A stretch of DNA of 64,000 nt from Ferruginibacter sp. (GCA_013141115.1 JABFRP010000002.1:1476647-1540646), one strand, 5' to 3'; shown: positions 41,301-50,264, counted from the stretch's first letter. Made by a program: numbers and translations. The notes: a model not told the origin generated them from the letters alone.

Positions 41301-42145
41301 ACGAATTTGCCACACCTATTGATAAGTTTGGCGAACCTGAACAAAAAGACCACCTGAGAAAATTATTATATCCCTTTATTTTACGCCGCACCAAAGAACA
41401 GGTGGCTAAAGACTTACCGGATAAAACTGAAACTATTTTGTTTTGCGAAATGGAAAAAGAACAACGGGATATTTATGAGGCTTACAGGGACAGTTACCGC
41501 AGTAAAATTTTGGGAGAAATTGATCAGCAAGGCATTAATAAAAGCCAGTTGACCATTTTGCAGGGCTTAATGAAACTGCGACAGATATGCGATAGTCCGG
41601 CTATTTTAAACGAAGAAGATAAATATCCTAATCATTCTATTAAGTTGGATGAACTGGCCAGGGAGATAACAGAAAATATTGGTGAGCACAAGGCTTTAGT
41701 ATTCTCTCAATTTTTGGGCATGTTGGCGTTGATAAGAAAAACATTAACCGAGCAGGGCATACCGTTTGAATATTTTGATGGTAGCACATCTGCAGTGGAT
41801 AGAGAAAAAGCGATACAGAATTTCCAGAATAATGATGAGTGCAGGGTGTTCCTGATATCGTTAAAAGCAGGTGGTGTGGGTTTAAACTTAACCGCTGCCG
41901 ATTATGTGTATATTGTTGATCCGTGGTGGAACCCGGCAGTAGAGCAGCAAGCCATTGACCGTACGCATCGTATTGGCCAAACAAAAAATATTTTTGCCTA
42001 CAGAATGATCTGTATTGACACTATTGAAGATAAAATTTTACAGCTGCAGGAACGCAAACGTAAACTGGCCAGTGAATTAATTGCAGATGATGCCAGCTTT
42101 GTTAAAGCGCTTAGTAAGGCTGATGTGGAATATTTGTTTAGCTAA
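38381..42145 (+). CDS. SWI2/SNF2 helicase with two SWIM-type zinc motifs
   Basis: A 1,254-aa SNF2-family DNA translocase. A SWIM motif lies at Cys73, Cys75, Cys83, His85 (RCGCPYNLGDICRHEAA), and a second CxC-x7-CxH set at Cys184, Cys186, Cys194, His196 (CKCDEAEHPLCEHK). A long family-specific middle part follows. The C-terminal 450 residues are the helicase core: ILADDMGLGKTIQAL (Walker A), DYVVLDESQAIKNP (motif II), CMSGTPLQNN, LRRTKEQVAKDLP, FSQFLGMLALI, LISLKAGGVGLNL and QAIDRTHRIGQ. Length and layout are typical. Likely role is DNA repair or transcription-linked remodelling; exact function unknown. Confidence 0.95.
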   Translation: MALSHLIKHVYNNGSDEVIRRGKKIQAMGFVELVEHDQLMGSVVFRVKDDSYSTFYKVYIQKYVDAKSISVRCGCPYNLGDICRHEAAALLRLQEMIDKNMLGNAAIRYNQRHTVAKMKHIDLKMIKLFSSPGIYEQAENILRTSKATILKAGDERVEAELEYDGQTFPLVLQKNDERNFDTSCKCDEAEHPLCEHKTMLFLQLLNSYGPFYFDTIRNWDKEKNKLLQIYGYSLDDDLKGKFEFTYKDGKPFLKVLDTSIKRVTAPAGVITRSSETFASIVAEPEKEETAIPEQPEKKLGVVFNFNATTYPYFTVDAIQGDANEENKKYVGKTEKLDLAKFVNAEVFGEDDKQLLQQVRKLQSSEINKYLDRNSPFSGIWENIIQTDGDELPEETKSLMAEYLQPKLKKLFEEQAANNFIFYLPEKKAFKTENLKEIELSDHFISPVFKVLAKNSHFEIACTVKMRSETIPFADNECNSSLVFLHDKVIYLWQKAEDVLQAEKFIKEGNIQLSKENWEEKMQKVIMPLTKEYHVEFDKSLIREIKSGEPEVKLQLQEKGDYLVFQPIFTYQGFETKATDKETITIPDGDKILVVHRNKESEENFILKLEALHTMFVRPNDNNSLVLKGADVLRNNWFFLFVDAMKEMKVPVYGFEALKNFRFNTAKPNTHIHVSSGMDWFDAKVEIEFGHQRVGIDDIKKALVNKQSFVHLGDGSLGILPDEWLKRYSLLFKVGDDHNNKLRLSKYHMSVIDELYENRNETELSFELDEKFERLREFKNIPEIPAPAHLQPILRPYQTSGFQWLSYLNDVSWGGILADDMGLGKTIQALTMLHHYKATTGNLKAIVVCPTTLIYNWKNEVEKFAPTLTWHIHHGSMRSRSAEDLQKHNIIITTYGTLRSDIQLLLKIKFDYVVLDESQAIKNPSSKVTKAACLLEAKNRLCMSGTPLQNNTFDIFAQMNFLNPGLLGSMEFFRNEFATPIDKFGEPEQKDHLRKLLYPFILRRTKEQVAKDLPDKTETILFCEMEKEQRDIYEAYRDSYRSKILGEIDQQGINKSQLTILQGLMKLRQICDSPAILNEEDKYPNHSIKLDELAREITENIGEHKALVFSQFLGMLALIRKTLTEQGIPFEYFDGSTSAVDREKAIQNFQNNDECRVFLISLKAGGVGLNLTAADYVYIVDPWWNPAVEQQAIDRTHRIGQTKNIFAYRMICIDTIEDKILQLQERKRKLASELIADDASFVKALSKADVEYLFS

Positions 42146-42159
42146 TTTATCCTCTCTAA

Positions 42160-42294
42160 TTAAGAAGTGATAAAATCTTTCAATCTTCTGAATTCTCTGT
42201 TAGAACCAGATTGGAAGAAGCTGTTAATTACAGTTCCTAAGGACTTAAGCAATACTGCAAATGCAGAGGGTTGGGATGTTTGGATCTTTTTCAT
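42160..42294 (-). CDS. Small ORF, 44 aa
   Basis: On the minus strand, ATG at 42294 to TAA at 42160: MKKIQTSQPSAFAVLLKSLG, then TVINSFFQSGSNREFRRLKD and FITS. Composition is protein-like: an amphipathic start, then a basic helix. It lies in a stretch with no other gene, upstream of the helicase stop on the opposite strand. I recognise no family. Real coding is plausible but unproven. Confidence 0.4.
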   Translation of the reverse strand: MKKIQTSQPSAFAVLLKSLGTVINSFFQSGSNREFRRLKDFITS

Positions 42295-42397
42295 TTTTAT
42301 TATCGGATTTTGAACTTTAAAATTACAATTCAGTTAAACGCTTGTCAAGAGTGGTTTTGCTGATTTATAGGGTTCGGTAATTTCCGAAAGGATTAGG

Positions 42398-42559
42398 TTA
42401 TTTTACAAGTGGTCCCTGCCATTTGCGCCTGAACTGCTTGCCTTTTTTATAGTATCTTATTGGATAAACATCGGGGTTTTGACGAAGCTTAGACATAAAG
42501 TTTCTGGCAATCTGAATGAAAACATTGGCTGTGGAGGGCTTTTTTTCAGGTTTGTTCAT
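42398..42559 (-). CDS. Small basic ORF, 53 aa
   Basis: On the minus strand, ATG at 42559 to TAA at 42398: MNKPEKKPSTANVFIQIARN, then FMSKLRQNPDVYPIRYYKKG and KQFRRKWQGPLVK. It is strongly basic with aromatic residues, so it could bind nucleic acid or be a ribosome-associated small protein. It lies 103 bases upstream of the 44-aa ORF, in the same direction. No family recognised. Confidence 0.45.
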   Translation of the reverse strand: MNKPEKKPSTANVFIQIARNFMSKLRQNPDVYPIRYYKKGKQFRRKWQGPLVK

Positions 42560-42658
42560 AGTAAAGAATATTATCTTTTATGTAACGGAGCGCCCTGAAT
42601 AATATTGTATTAACCAGCAAAAAATGTAGTGGAAAGGCTACAGTAGTTATAAAAAGGA

Positions 42659-45600
42659 TTAGTTGGCTTTGTTAACTGTAAATACCTGTGCCGCCGCACT
42701 GTTTTTAAGTACCACTAAAAGATTGTTTTCTTTCAGGTAAACCATTTTGCGGCTTTCACCCCTTACTTTTAATCCATCGGTTGTATGTGGTACTGCAGTA
42801 AAAATTCCTTTACCATTGCCTTTAAGTAACAAAATAGAAGTAGCATCAATATTGCCTACCATTACTGCCGCATCATAACTATTGCCACAAACTAAAATAT
42901 CCTTTATTCCATCTTTATCAAAATCATCAATTACAATATCATTTATGGTGGATAGTTGTGCTTTTTCCGGAAAGGCATTAAAACGAAATGCGCCATTACC
43001 TTCATTGATCAAAACGCCTGATTCAAAAAAATTGGTTTTGTAAATATCCATCCCCTTTTTTTGCTCTTGGGTAAAAAGTTTATCCAGTGTAGTACCGGAA
43101 TAATCCTTGTACCGAATGAATTTTTTTCGCATGGAAGGCATTTGGTCAATTAACTGATCCCGGCTAAACAGCGGATAACATTTGCTCTGGTTGTAATAAC
43201 CCAGCACAGCATCATAACTGCCGTTACCGTCAAAATCTTTTGCATACACGGTACAAGGATTGTAATAATTTCCTTTTATAGAAGAGTTGGTGCCCCGGTT
43301 GCCCACAATAATATCAAGGTCGCCATCGCCATCTATATCTTCTGTTTTTAAACAATACCACCAGCCACTTAATTCAGATAAATTAGTAACCGTGTCTTTT
43401 TGTGTTACCGGAGAAACAAAGCTAACCGTTTGCTGCATTTTTTTAAAAGCACCATCTTGTAGCTTAAAAATTGCTGGTGCCATCCACTCTCCCGAAAGGC
43501 TTAATTCATTTTTCCCATCGCCATCAATATCGCTCCAAGCAGCGCAATTTATAACACCTGCTTTAGTCAGTTCTTTTGTTGCATCGGTAGTTACGTTTGT
43601 AAATATGCCTTTATTATTTTGCAACAACATACTATTATCTGCCTGCGGAAATTTGCCGGGCAATACATGTCCGCCAACAAAAAGATCCCAATCGCCATCA
43701 GCATCATAATCAAGTGCGGTAACACAGGAGCCGTTAAAACCTTCGACAGGTAAAGCCTTAGCTGCTTTGGCAAAATTTCCTTTACCATCATTAATGTACA
43801 ACCTGTCCTGGTATAAATTACTGCCGGCTTCAAACTCTGCACCGCCACTTACCACATACAAATCATTATCCTTATCGCCATCGGCATCAAAAAATAATGC
43901 ACTCATATCTTCGTAAATTTTATCAGCAGTAAAAGCAGTTTGTTTTTTTTCTGTAAAAGAACCATCTGCATTTTGCAACATCAACTTGCCTTCAATACCA
44001 GCCGCACCACCAATATAAATATCCCGCCTGCCATCAGCATTGATATCTGCCGAAGCATAGTATGGCCCTTTGCGGCTGCACTTATACGGTATTAAAGGCT
44101 CCCGTTTAAAATCGATATAATCGTTTTCGGTTTGGGTAAATTTAATTTTATTTTGTGCAGAGATATCGGTGAATAAGGTTTGTTTCTTTACAGCAATTTC
44201 CGCAGCCGGTAATTTTGCATCAGCTTCGTAAACAGATAATACCTGGTTGGTTTTTACGTTTTCTAAAATAATTTTTTTAAGAGAAGGAAAAGTAATTTCC
44301 ACACGGGGAATTATTGTTTCTGCACCAGTACCTAAATGCAAAATATGTTCTGATGTAGATAAAAACCCCCGCTGTGGATTGTAATGCTGCATTTGTATTT
44401 GCCCTTTTGCATCAGTAATTTTTACGGCAGTGCCATACACTTCTTCGGTAGAGCGGGCATTTTTTAAAACACGAAATCGTAAATAATTGGCCGTGCCGGC
44501 ATTATCAGAGGTATTATTTTTAAAAACAAATGGTTCGTCATCAACATTGTTCACTATCAAATCCAGGTCTCCATCATTATCTAAATCGGCATAAGCAGCA
44601 CCGCTTGAAAAGGATGCCGGTTGATCCATCCACACATCGGTGTACTTATCAAAAGTTAAACTGCCATTATTGCGATAAAAATAATTTTTAGTTTTTACTG
44701 AAGGAATACTTTTAAGCCATTTATCCAGGTCAACACCTTGTCCACGATTCATCGAATTGATAATGGAATCCAGCACAAAAACTTTGTAATCCCAATCGGT
44801 AATATCACGTTTTATACCATTGGTTACATAAAGATCTTTCCAGCCATCGTTATCAAAATCAGCAAGCAAAGGCGTCCAGCTCCACTCAGTTTCTGCAACA
44901 CCGGCATGGTTGGCAATTTCGCTATAAGTGCCATCGGCATTATTTAATTGTAAACTGTTTCGGGGGTACTGATAAAATAAATTAAACTTCAGCATCAGCT
45001 GAAACTTATCATAGTTTTGGTTTACTGCAAACAATTGCTTTTGCCGGGTAGGTTCTTCCACTGCCATATCCACAACATAAATATCTTCCAACCCATCATT
45101 GTTAATATCAGCAATATCCGATCCCATTGCCGAAAAACTGGTGTGGTTTAATTGCTCGGTAAGCTTATTGGTAAAAGTGCCGTTTTTATTATTGATGAAT
45201 AAAAAATCGGGTTTATTAAAATCATTGGCTACATATATATCTGTCCAGCCATCATTATTTAAATCGGCAAGCGAAGCGCTTAATCCAAAAGCATGTGTAA
45301 TTAACCCAGCCTTTTTGGTAACATCCATAAATTTTCCTCCCCGGTTTTCATATAACCTGTCGCTGGTATAAACAGTTGTTGTATCTTCTACATAAATCAA
45401 TTTGCCATTTTCCATCCTTGCAGGTATTGTCATCGATTTACTAAAATCATCTAAATGATTTACAAAAAAAACATCTTTGTCGCCATCATTGTCATAATCT
45501 AAAAAATAAGATTGTATGGTAAAACTGGCATCTTCCAAACCATACTCTGCAGCTTTGTTGGTAAAAGTTAAATTGCGGTTATTGATATAAAGTATTTTTT

Positions 45601-46027
45601 TTCTGAGGTTAGGATCTTTAAAACCCGACTTGCAAACTAATATATCCAAATAACTATCACCATTAATATCCACCATATTTACGCCGGTTTTAATTCCTTC
45701 GCCACCATTAACACCTGCGGATAAAGTAATATCCTGAAATTTAAAATTACCCTGGTTCAAATACAATTTATTGTATCCCCTGGTTGAAGAGAAATAAACA
45801 TCTGGCAAACCATCATTATTAATATCGCCAATACTTACACCACCACCCACGTAAAGATTTTCGTACAGGTACATAAACATGGAGGCATCTTCCACAATAT
45901 CGTTTCTAAAAGTTATGCCGGTACTTGCAGATGGCAGCAGTGTAAACTTTTTTTGTTGTGCAGTTATATTGCATACAATAATACATAACAGAAGTAAACA
46001 TAAAAAACGACGATAAAATATGATCAT
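42659..46027 (-). CDS. Exported FG-GAP/VCBS repeat protein with ASPIC/UnbV domain (CRTAC1-like)
   Basis: A 1,122-aa secreted protein. After a signal peptide (CLLLLCIIVCNITAQ) come many FG-GAP/VCBS units with the calcium-binding DxDxDG type loop: GDINNDGLPDVYF, DYDNDGDKDVFFVN, DLDNDGDLDLIVNN, DIDGDGDLDIIVGN and others, forming beta-propellers. An ASPIC/UnbV segment lies near residues 540-590 (NPQRGFLSTSEHILHLGTG). Such proteins are common in Bacteroidota and often lie beside SusC/SusD genes; here the neighbour 5 bases upstream is a PAP2/haloperoxidase-like gene, so they are one operon. Likely a surface binding protein. Confidence 0.92.
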   Translation of the reverse strand: MIIFYRRFLCLLLLCIIVCNITAQQKKFTLLPSASTGITFRNDIVEDASMFMYLYENLYVGGGVSIGDINNDGLPDVYFSSTRGYNKLYLNQGNFKFQDITLSAGVNGGEGIKTGVNMVDINGDSYLDILVCKSGFKDPNLRKKILYINNRNLTFTNKAAEYGLEDASFTIQSYFLDYDNDGDKDVFFVNHLDDFSKSMTIPARMENGKLIYVEDTTTVYTSDRLYENRGGKFMDVTKKAGLITHAFGLSASLADLNNDGWTDIYVANDFNKPDFLFINNKNGTFTNKLTEQLNHTSFSAMGSDIADINNDGLEDIYVVDMAVEEPTRQKQLFAVNQNYDKFQLMLKFNLFYQYPRNSLQLNNADGTYSEIANHAGVAETEWSWTPLLADFDNDGWKDLYVTNGIKRDITDWDYKVFVLDSIINSMNRGQGVDLDKWLKSIPSVKTKNYFYRNNGSLTFDKYTDVWMDQPASFSSGAAYADLDNDGDLDLIVNNVDDEPFVFKNNTSDNAGTANYLRFRVLKNARSTEEVYGTAVKITDAKGQIQMQHYNPQRGFLSTSEHILHLGTGAETIIPRVEITFPSLKKIILENVKTNQVLSVYEADAKLPAAEIAVKKQTLFTDISAQNKIKFTQTENDYIDFKREPLIPYKCSRKGPYYASADINADGRRDIYIGGAAGIEGKLMLQNADGSFTEKKQTAFTADKIYEDMSALFFDADGDKDNDLYVVSGGAEFEAGSNLYQDRLYINDGKGNFAKAAKALPVEGFNGSCVTALDYDADGDWDLFVGGHVLPGKFPQADNSMLLQNNKGIFTNVTTDATKELTKAGVINCAAWSDIDGDGKNELSLSGEWMAPAIFKLQDGAFKKMQQTVSFVSPVTQKDTVTNLSELSGWWYCLKTEDIDGDGDLDIIVGNRGTNSSIKGNYYNPCTVYAKDFDGNGSYDAVLGYYNQSKCYPLFSRDQLIDQMPSMRKKFIRYKDYSGTTLDKLFTQEQKKGMDIYKTNFFESGVLINEGNGAFRFNAFPEKAQLSTINDIVIDDFDKDGIKDILVCGNSYDAAVMVGNIDATSILLLKGNGKGIFTAVPHTTDGLKVRGESRKMVYLKENNLLVVLKNSAAAQVFTVNKAN

Positions 46028-46032
46028 GCTAA

Positions 46033-47364
46033 TTATTTAATGGCAGCAGCCGGATACAAAATTTGTAACACATTTTTTCCAATAGCTTTTCCCTGCTGCA
46101 CACTTATACGTGCAGTTTCAGGATAATGAATGCCACCATAAACACGGCTGGTAGATGATTCCAGAGATGCTTCGTAAAAAGAATTAAATGTTCTGGTGCT
46201 GTTACCAAAGGGTATTTCAGTTCTGTCCGTAAATACAAAATTATCGCCCAGTAATGTGGTGAGTATTGTGGCAGCAGCATTAGAAGTTACAGAGTGGCCG
46301 CTGGTAAACTCCGGAAAAGGGGGCGTTTGAATATACGGCACCCAGTTACGATCGACAATGCGGTTAATGATAGTGATGGGGCGGATAAGATTTGTTTTGT
46401 ACTTCTCATCCCAGCAACTAATGAAGGCGTCAAAAATGGCAATGGTGGTTAACGCATACACCTGTGCCGATTTTGTAACCGGAATATTTTTTTGAGCACA
46501 AGCTTGCTGAGCAATCATTACCCAATGGCCGCCGGGAGAAATTTTATGAATAAAATAATTAAGGTGCCCGATATTTTTTGAAACGTTTGGATTATCATCC
46601 CAATACAAAGCAGTGGCTTTACGAGCAGTATCTAAATTTTTGCCTATGTTATAGCAATCCATCATGGTTTTATAAAACAAGGAGTTTTTAGATTTACTGT
46701 ACACTAATTTTTCTTTGGGAGAAAATTGCGATGGGCTATTTAAAGTTAATGGCCTTATGGTATTCCAATGTGGCTCCAGGCCTTGTGCATAATCTAATGG
46801 AGTGGGTTGCCAGTCGCCAGCTTTATTGGTGATCACATATCTTATCAATCCTCTGGATTTTAAATAATTATCTCTTTTCGTCCAGGCAATAATACTATCT
46901 GCAACAGCTTTGCCATATTTTGCAGATTGCATTACAATGCTGCTATCGGTATTTGAATATACAGAATCAACAAATGCTGTTCTCCAGTTTTCAATTTTAT
47001 ACTCGGTGCCTACCAAGGCCTGTGCTACGTAAGTAAAAGCAATTGATGCCGAAATAAAACGATCTACTTTTTTATTCTCTGGCGCAGCAGGAAGTGTCTT
47101 AAGTCCGTTTAACTTTCCTGATAAAGTGGGTAGTGAAGGATCATCCAATCTTATACATTCATAAAAAGCAATATTAGGATATACATAGATACGGCTGGCA
47201 ATGGGAGGCGTAAACAGGTCTTCCATTACAGTATTAACCAACAGTACATTTAAGTTGTGCAGTACCTGTTCTTTTTGTTGTGCAAAGTTTTTATGGGCAG
47301 TAATAATAAAGAAAGAAGACAAAAGAATGATGCCCATTCTTTTGCGGAATTTGTTTAAACTCAT
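46033..47364 (-). CDS. Vanadium-dependent haloperoxidase-like PAP2 family protein
   Basis: A 443-aa exported protein (signal ending near ITAHKNFAQQ). The C-terminal PAP2 core has the metal-oxyanion-binding pattern: KYKTNLIRPITIINR, PEFTSGHSVTSNAAA and SRVYGGIHYPETARIS. In vanadium haloperoxidases these bind vanadate, in PAP2 phosphatases phosphate; the long helical N-terminal region is like that of haloperoxidase-related Bacteroidota proteins. It is upstream of and 5 bases from the ASPIC/FG-GAP gene; such pairs are seen in this phylum. Whether it oxidises halide or removes phosphate cannot be told from sequence. Confidence 0.85.
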   Translation of the reverse strand: MSLNKFRKRMGIILLSSFFIITAHKNFAQQKEQVLHNLNVLLVNTVMEDLFTPPIASRIYVYPNIAFYECIRLDDPSLPTLSGKLNGLKTLPAAPENKKVDRFISASIAFTYVAQALVGTEYKIENWRTAFVDSVYSNTDSSIVMQSAKYGKAVADSIIAWTKRDNYLKSRGLIRYVITNKAGDWQPTPLDYAQGLEPHWNTIRPLTLNSPSQFSPKEKLVYSKSKNSLFYKTMMDCYNIGKNLDTARKATALYWDDNPNVSKNIGHLNYFIHKISPGGHWVMIAQQACAQKNIPVTKSAQVYALTTIAIFDAFISCWDEKYKTNLIRPITIINRIVDRNWVPYIQTPPFPEFTSGHSVTSNAAATILTTLLGDNFVFTDRTEIPFGNSTRTFNSFYEASLESSTSRVYGGIHYPETARISVQQGKAIGKNVLQILYPAAAIK

Positions 47365-47390
47365 TTGTAGAAGGTTTGGTAACGCTTAAA

Positions 47391-47398
47391 CAAATTTA
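47391..47398 (-). promoter_or_regulatory. Putative -7 promoter element of the PAP2/ASPIC operon
   Basis: The minus strand reads TAAATTTG, an exact TAnnTTTG, 26 bases before the ATG at 47364; no clear -33 box. Confidence 0.45.
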
Positions 47399-47603
47399 AA
47401 ATAAAAAGTTGGTGTTTGTGCAGGATTATAATTACCCTAATTACAATCCTGCTAAAGTAAAAAATACTGCAATACTTAAAATAGTTATGATTGCAGAGGG
47501 TGACTTAAAAAATTTACTTGTACTAACAGCTTGTTTGTTACCAATCTTCGCCAGAAATAATAGTTGTATCGAATTTCAGTTAAAAAGAAAACCACCAGCA
47601 ATA

Positions 47604-48005
47604 TCACCTTGTTGCCGTCCATGTACCGGTTGAAACGCCAGCATCTGCAACAGCAGTGCCGCTTAAACTGTTATCTGTTACTTTAGCTCCGGTGTAACTG
47701 GCAAGCCCGGAAAAGTTAAAAACAAAATTGATGTTGTTTCCCGAAGCAGACCATGTACCAGCGTCAACCTTACTAAAGCCGCCTTCCAAATAATCCCATT
47801 TTCCATCAGCCTTTAAGGTTGCAGTAAAAGTACCCTTTGCCATTGAACCTGTGGTAAAGTTGTAAGCAACGGTCCATTTGCTCTGGTAGGTAAATGCAGT
47901 TGCCGCAGCTTCTTTTTTACAAGAAGATAAGTTGACAAATAATGCTGATAATAACAGCAGGCAAATCATTTTTTTATTTTTCAAAAAAAGGAACGTCTTG
48001 TTCAT
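47604..48005 (-). CDS. Hypothetical small lipoprotein
   Basis: A 133-aa lipoprotein. Signal with lipobox LFVNLSSCKKEAA. The mature part is a small beta-rich domain (KWTVAYNFTTGSMAKGTF, LKADGKWDYLEGG, GTWSASGNNINFVFNF, GVSTGTWTATR) that looks lipocalin-like. ATG 48005 gives a leader slightly longer than usual; the ATG 12 codons further in (MICLLLLSALF) is also possible. It is downstream of the 381-aa exported protein gene on the same strand, 15 bases away. Confidence 0.7.
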   Translation of the reverse strand: MNKTFLFLKNKKMICLLLLSALFVNLSSCKKEAAATAFTYQSKWTVAYNFTTGSMAKGTFTATLKADGKWDYLEGGFSKVDAGTWSASGNNINFVFNFSGLASYTGAKVTDNSLSGTAVADAGVSTGTWTATR

Positions 48006-48020
48006 AGTTTTTATTTTTTG

Positions 48021-49166
48021 TTATTTATTTAATCTTTTCCAATCTTCATTAAAAGTTACATTAGGGTCAAATGCAGGGTTGTTACTCATCAGGTAACTGC
48101 CATCGCTTTTGCTCCAGGCATTAGTGTAGCCGCTTGTTAATTCAATTTTATTACCGCTTTCATCAGTATAGTTTTCTACACCACGTAAGTATTGGCCAAA
48201 GCCATCAGTATCAGTTTTGGATGCACTAGCGGCTGTATTATTTCTTGCTTCCCAACTGCGTATAATGTTATCGCCAATTTCCTGCTGTGCTTTTTGGGTA
48301 ATTTGTATTTGCTTCCACAACTGGTTTTGTGCATTGGAAGTAACAGCAGCATAAAAGGCCTGTACCCCGCCAAACCATTGTGGGTTTAGCCTTGTGCTGC
48401 TAAAAAATGTACTCATAATTTTTCGGGCCATTTCGTTGTTCCCTGCTTTGTATTTTAAAACTATACGCATACCTGCATAGCATTGAATATTGCTGGCCAT
48501 GCCACCCTGTGTACCCGGCATGGTTACAATAGTTTGCATAATGGTGCAAAAAGCAAGGCCTTCTTTACCATCCTCAAATTGCAATACGCCTTCGGCTGCA
48601 CTGCCCCGGTGGCTGTACGCATTGTTGCCTGCCTGCCTTGCAGTGTTACTCATTTGCAGGGCACTTGCATCCATTTGCTGTTGTAGCTCCGGTATGGTAT
48701 TGGCCAATTTTACCTGCGCTTTTACATAAGGCGCCAATCCATATTTTATATACCCTGCAGCATCGGTTGGCTGGGCAATGTAACAGGCATGAGGATAAAA
48801 CCCACGCTTCATGGCATCTAACTGTACCGCATCGGTACTCCAGTCAAATTGCGTAACAGGAAACAGCATCAGTTCATAATCTCCATCAGGCGATGTTGCT
48901 TTAACAGATGCCTGTATCATTTCTGGAAAACACTTTTTAGTTACATCCCATTGAACACTGCTGTTAACCTGCCAGTTGGCAGGTAATACAAAAGAACTCA
49001 CTTCCAAAGGATGATTAAACCCAAGTTTGTCTTCTATTCTGAATCTTTTTAAAATAACATAGTCTTTGCCCTCCACCATATTTGAAGAATTATTTTTTTG
49101 CGACGATTGAGCATTACAGGAAAGTAAAATGGAAATAAAACCTGCGGCTATAAGTAATTTGTACAT
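48021..49166 (-). CDS. Hypothetical exported protein
   Basis: A 381-aa protein. I chose ATG 49166, which gives a signal peptide MYKLLIAAGFISILLSCNAQ; the longer frame up to 49310 runs into the previous gene and is not needed. Segments: KDYVILKRFRIEDKLGFNHP, SYLMSNNPAFDPNVTFNEDW at the C-terminus. No family recognised. In the middle are helical parts rich in Gln, Ala and Asn. It lies 17 bases downstream of the YWKNG-repeat lipoprotein gene and appears to be in the same minus-strand operon. Confidence 0.7.
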   Translation of the reverse strand: MYKLLIAAGFISILLSCNAQSSQKNNSSNMVEGKDYVILKRFRIEDKLGFNHPLEVSSFVLPANWQVNSSVQWDVTKKCFPEMIQASVKATSPDGDYELMLFPVTQFDWSTDAVQLDAMKRGFYPHACYIAQPTDAAGYIKYGLAPYVKAQVKLANTIPELQQQMDASALQMSNTARQAGNNAYSHRGSAAEGVLQFEDGKEGLAFCTIMQTIVTMPGTQGGMASNIQCYAGMRIVLKYKAGNNEMARKIMSTFFSSTRLNPQWFGGVQAFYAAVTSNAQNQLWKQIQITQKAQQEIGDNIIRSWEARNNTAASASKTDTDGFGQYLRGVENYTDESGNKIELTSGYTNAWSKSDGSYLMSNNPAFDPNVTFNEDWKRLNK

Positions 49167-49183
49167 GATGGATTCTTTAAAAA

Positions 49184-50233
49184 TTAGTTTACAACATAAA
49201 TGGAATTTACTTTCGATTTGGTAGCCGCATTCAAACTGGTTGAACTGCCAAAAGACCAAACTGTTGCAACAAATTCTCCTGAACCCAACAAATCTCTGTA
49301 ACCACCGCAATACACTTTGCCGCCAAAAACAAAAATGGAATTTACATATTCAACAGCAGATGCACTATTCTGAAGTGGAAAAGCAACGCCATCTTTCCAA
49401 TAGGCTGCTTTTGCTCCTATGCTTCCGCCTACATAAACGTTGCCTTGGTTTACCACCACCGAATTAATTTCTGCAATAGTACTGGCAGCAAGGTTGCTTA
49501 ATACGCCATTTTTCCAAAATGCCTGGTTAAAACCAGATTGGGTATAATTAGTACCAGTTACATATACATCGTTTCCGTTTACTGTTATTGCACTTGTAGT
49601 AAAATTGCTTGTGGCATTTGTTAAACTTACCGCCGCTCCATTCTTCCAATATTTTGCAATAGCATTATTGAATGATGCATCAGCATATTCATAGCCTGTT
49701 ACATAAATATCGGTTCCGGAAACAACTATGCCTTTTGCAGTTGCAGCAAATGTGCCATTGCTTAAGTTTACAGCGGTACCATTTTTCCAATATTTAGCAA
49801 CCGGTTTTCCGGCAGCATTAAATTCGTGCCCAGCTACATACACATCGGTACCCACTACAGCAATAGCACTTGCATAAGCGGCTTTTGTGCCATCAGTAAG
49901 ATTTACTGCCGTTCCGTTTTTCCAGTATTTTACCATAGCGGTATTGGTGCCGGTTGCTTCATATCCGCACACATACACATCATTTCCAGTTAATGTAATG
50001 CCGCTTGCGTAGGCATCTTTTGTGCCATCGGTAAGGCTTACGGCGGTGCTGCCACGCCAATAAGTAGCGATGGTTTTTGATGCGGTACCGTTGTAGCGGT
50101 AGCCGGCAGCATATACTGTACCAATGGTATCTGTAGTATTGCTTCCGCCGTTATTTGTAGTGTTTGTTTTGCTTTTTTTACAACTGCAAAAAACAATTGA
50201 TACAATGATAATAACGATAAATATTTTTTTCAT
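49184..50233 (-). CDS. Lipoprotein with repeated YWKNG units, probable beta-propeller
   Basis: A 349-aa lipoprotein (signal MKKIFIVIIIVSIVFCSCKK). The mature part has six to seven repeats of about 42 residues, each containing a variant of DVYVAGHE, AKYWKNGTAV and NLTDGT, e.g. GNDVYVCGYEATGTNTAMVK and VGTDVYVAGHEFNAAGKPVA. The spacing suggests a beta-propeller of six or seven blades on the outer surface or in the periplasm. Function unknown. It is part of a minus-strand run from the serine hydrolase at 51443 to 47604. Confidence 0.8.
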   Translation of the reverse strand: MKKIFIVIIIVSIVFCSCKKSKTNTTNNGGSNTTDTIGTVYAAGYRYNGTASKTIATYWRGSTAVSLTDGTKDAYASGITLTGNDVYVCGYEATGTNTAMVKYWKNGTAVNLTDGTKAAYASAIAVVGTDVYVAGHEFNAAGKPVAKYWKNGTAVNLSNGTFAATAKGIVVSGTDIYVTGYEYADASFNNAIAKYWKNGAAVSLTNATSNFTTSAITVNGNDVYVTGTNYTQSGFNQAFWKNGVLSNLAASTIAEINSVVVNQGNVYVGGSIGAKAAYWKDGVAFPLQNSASAVEYVNSIFVFGGKVYCGGYRDLLGSGEFVATVWSFGSSTSLNAATKSKVNSIYVVN

Positions 50234-50264
50234 TTTATTTTTTTAAGAAGAGATTAATGGATAA

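Noticed and set aside
47409-47633. Plus-strand open frame of 74 codons
   Set aside because: It overlaps the end of a minus-strand lipoprotein gene and has no protein-like features.
48021-49310. Longer form of the 381-aa exported protein starting at 49310
   Set aside because: The extension overlaps the previous gene and lacks a signal; ATG 49166 gives a proper signal peptide.
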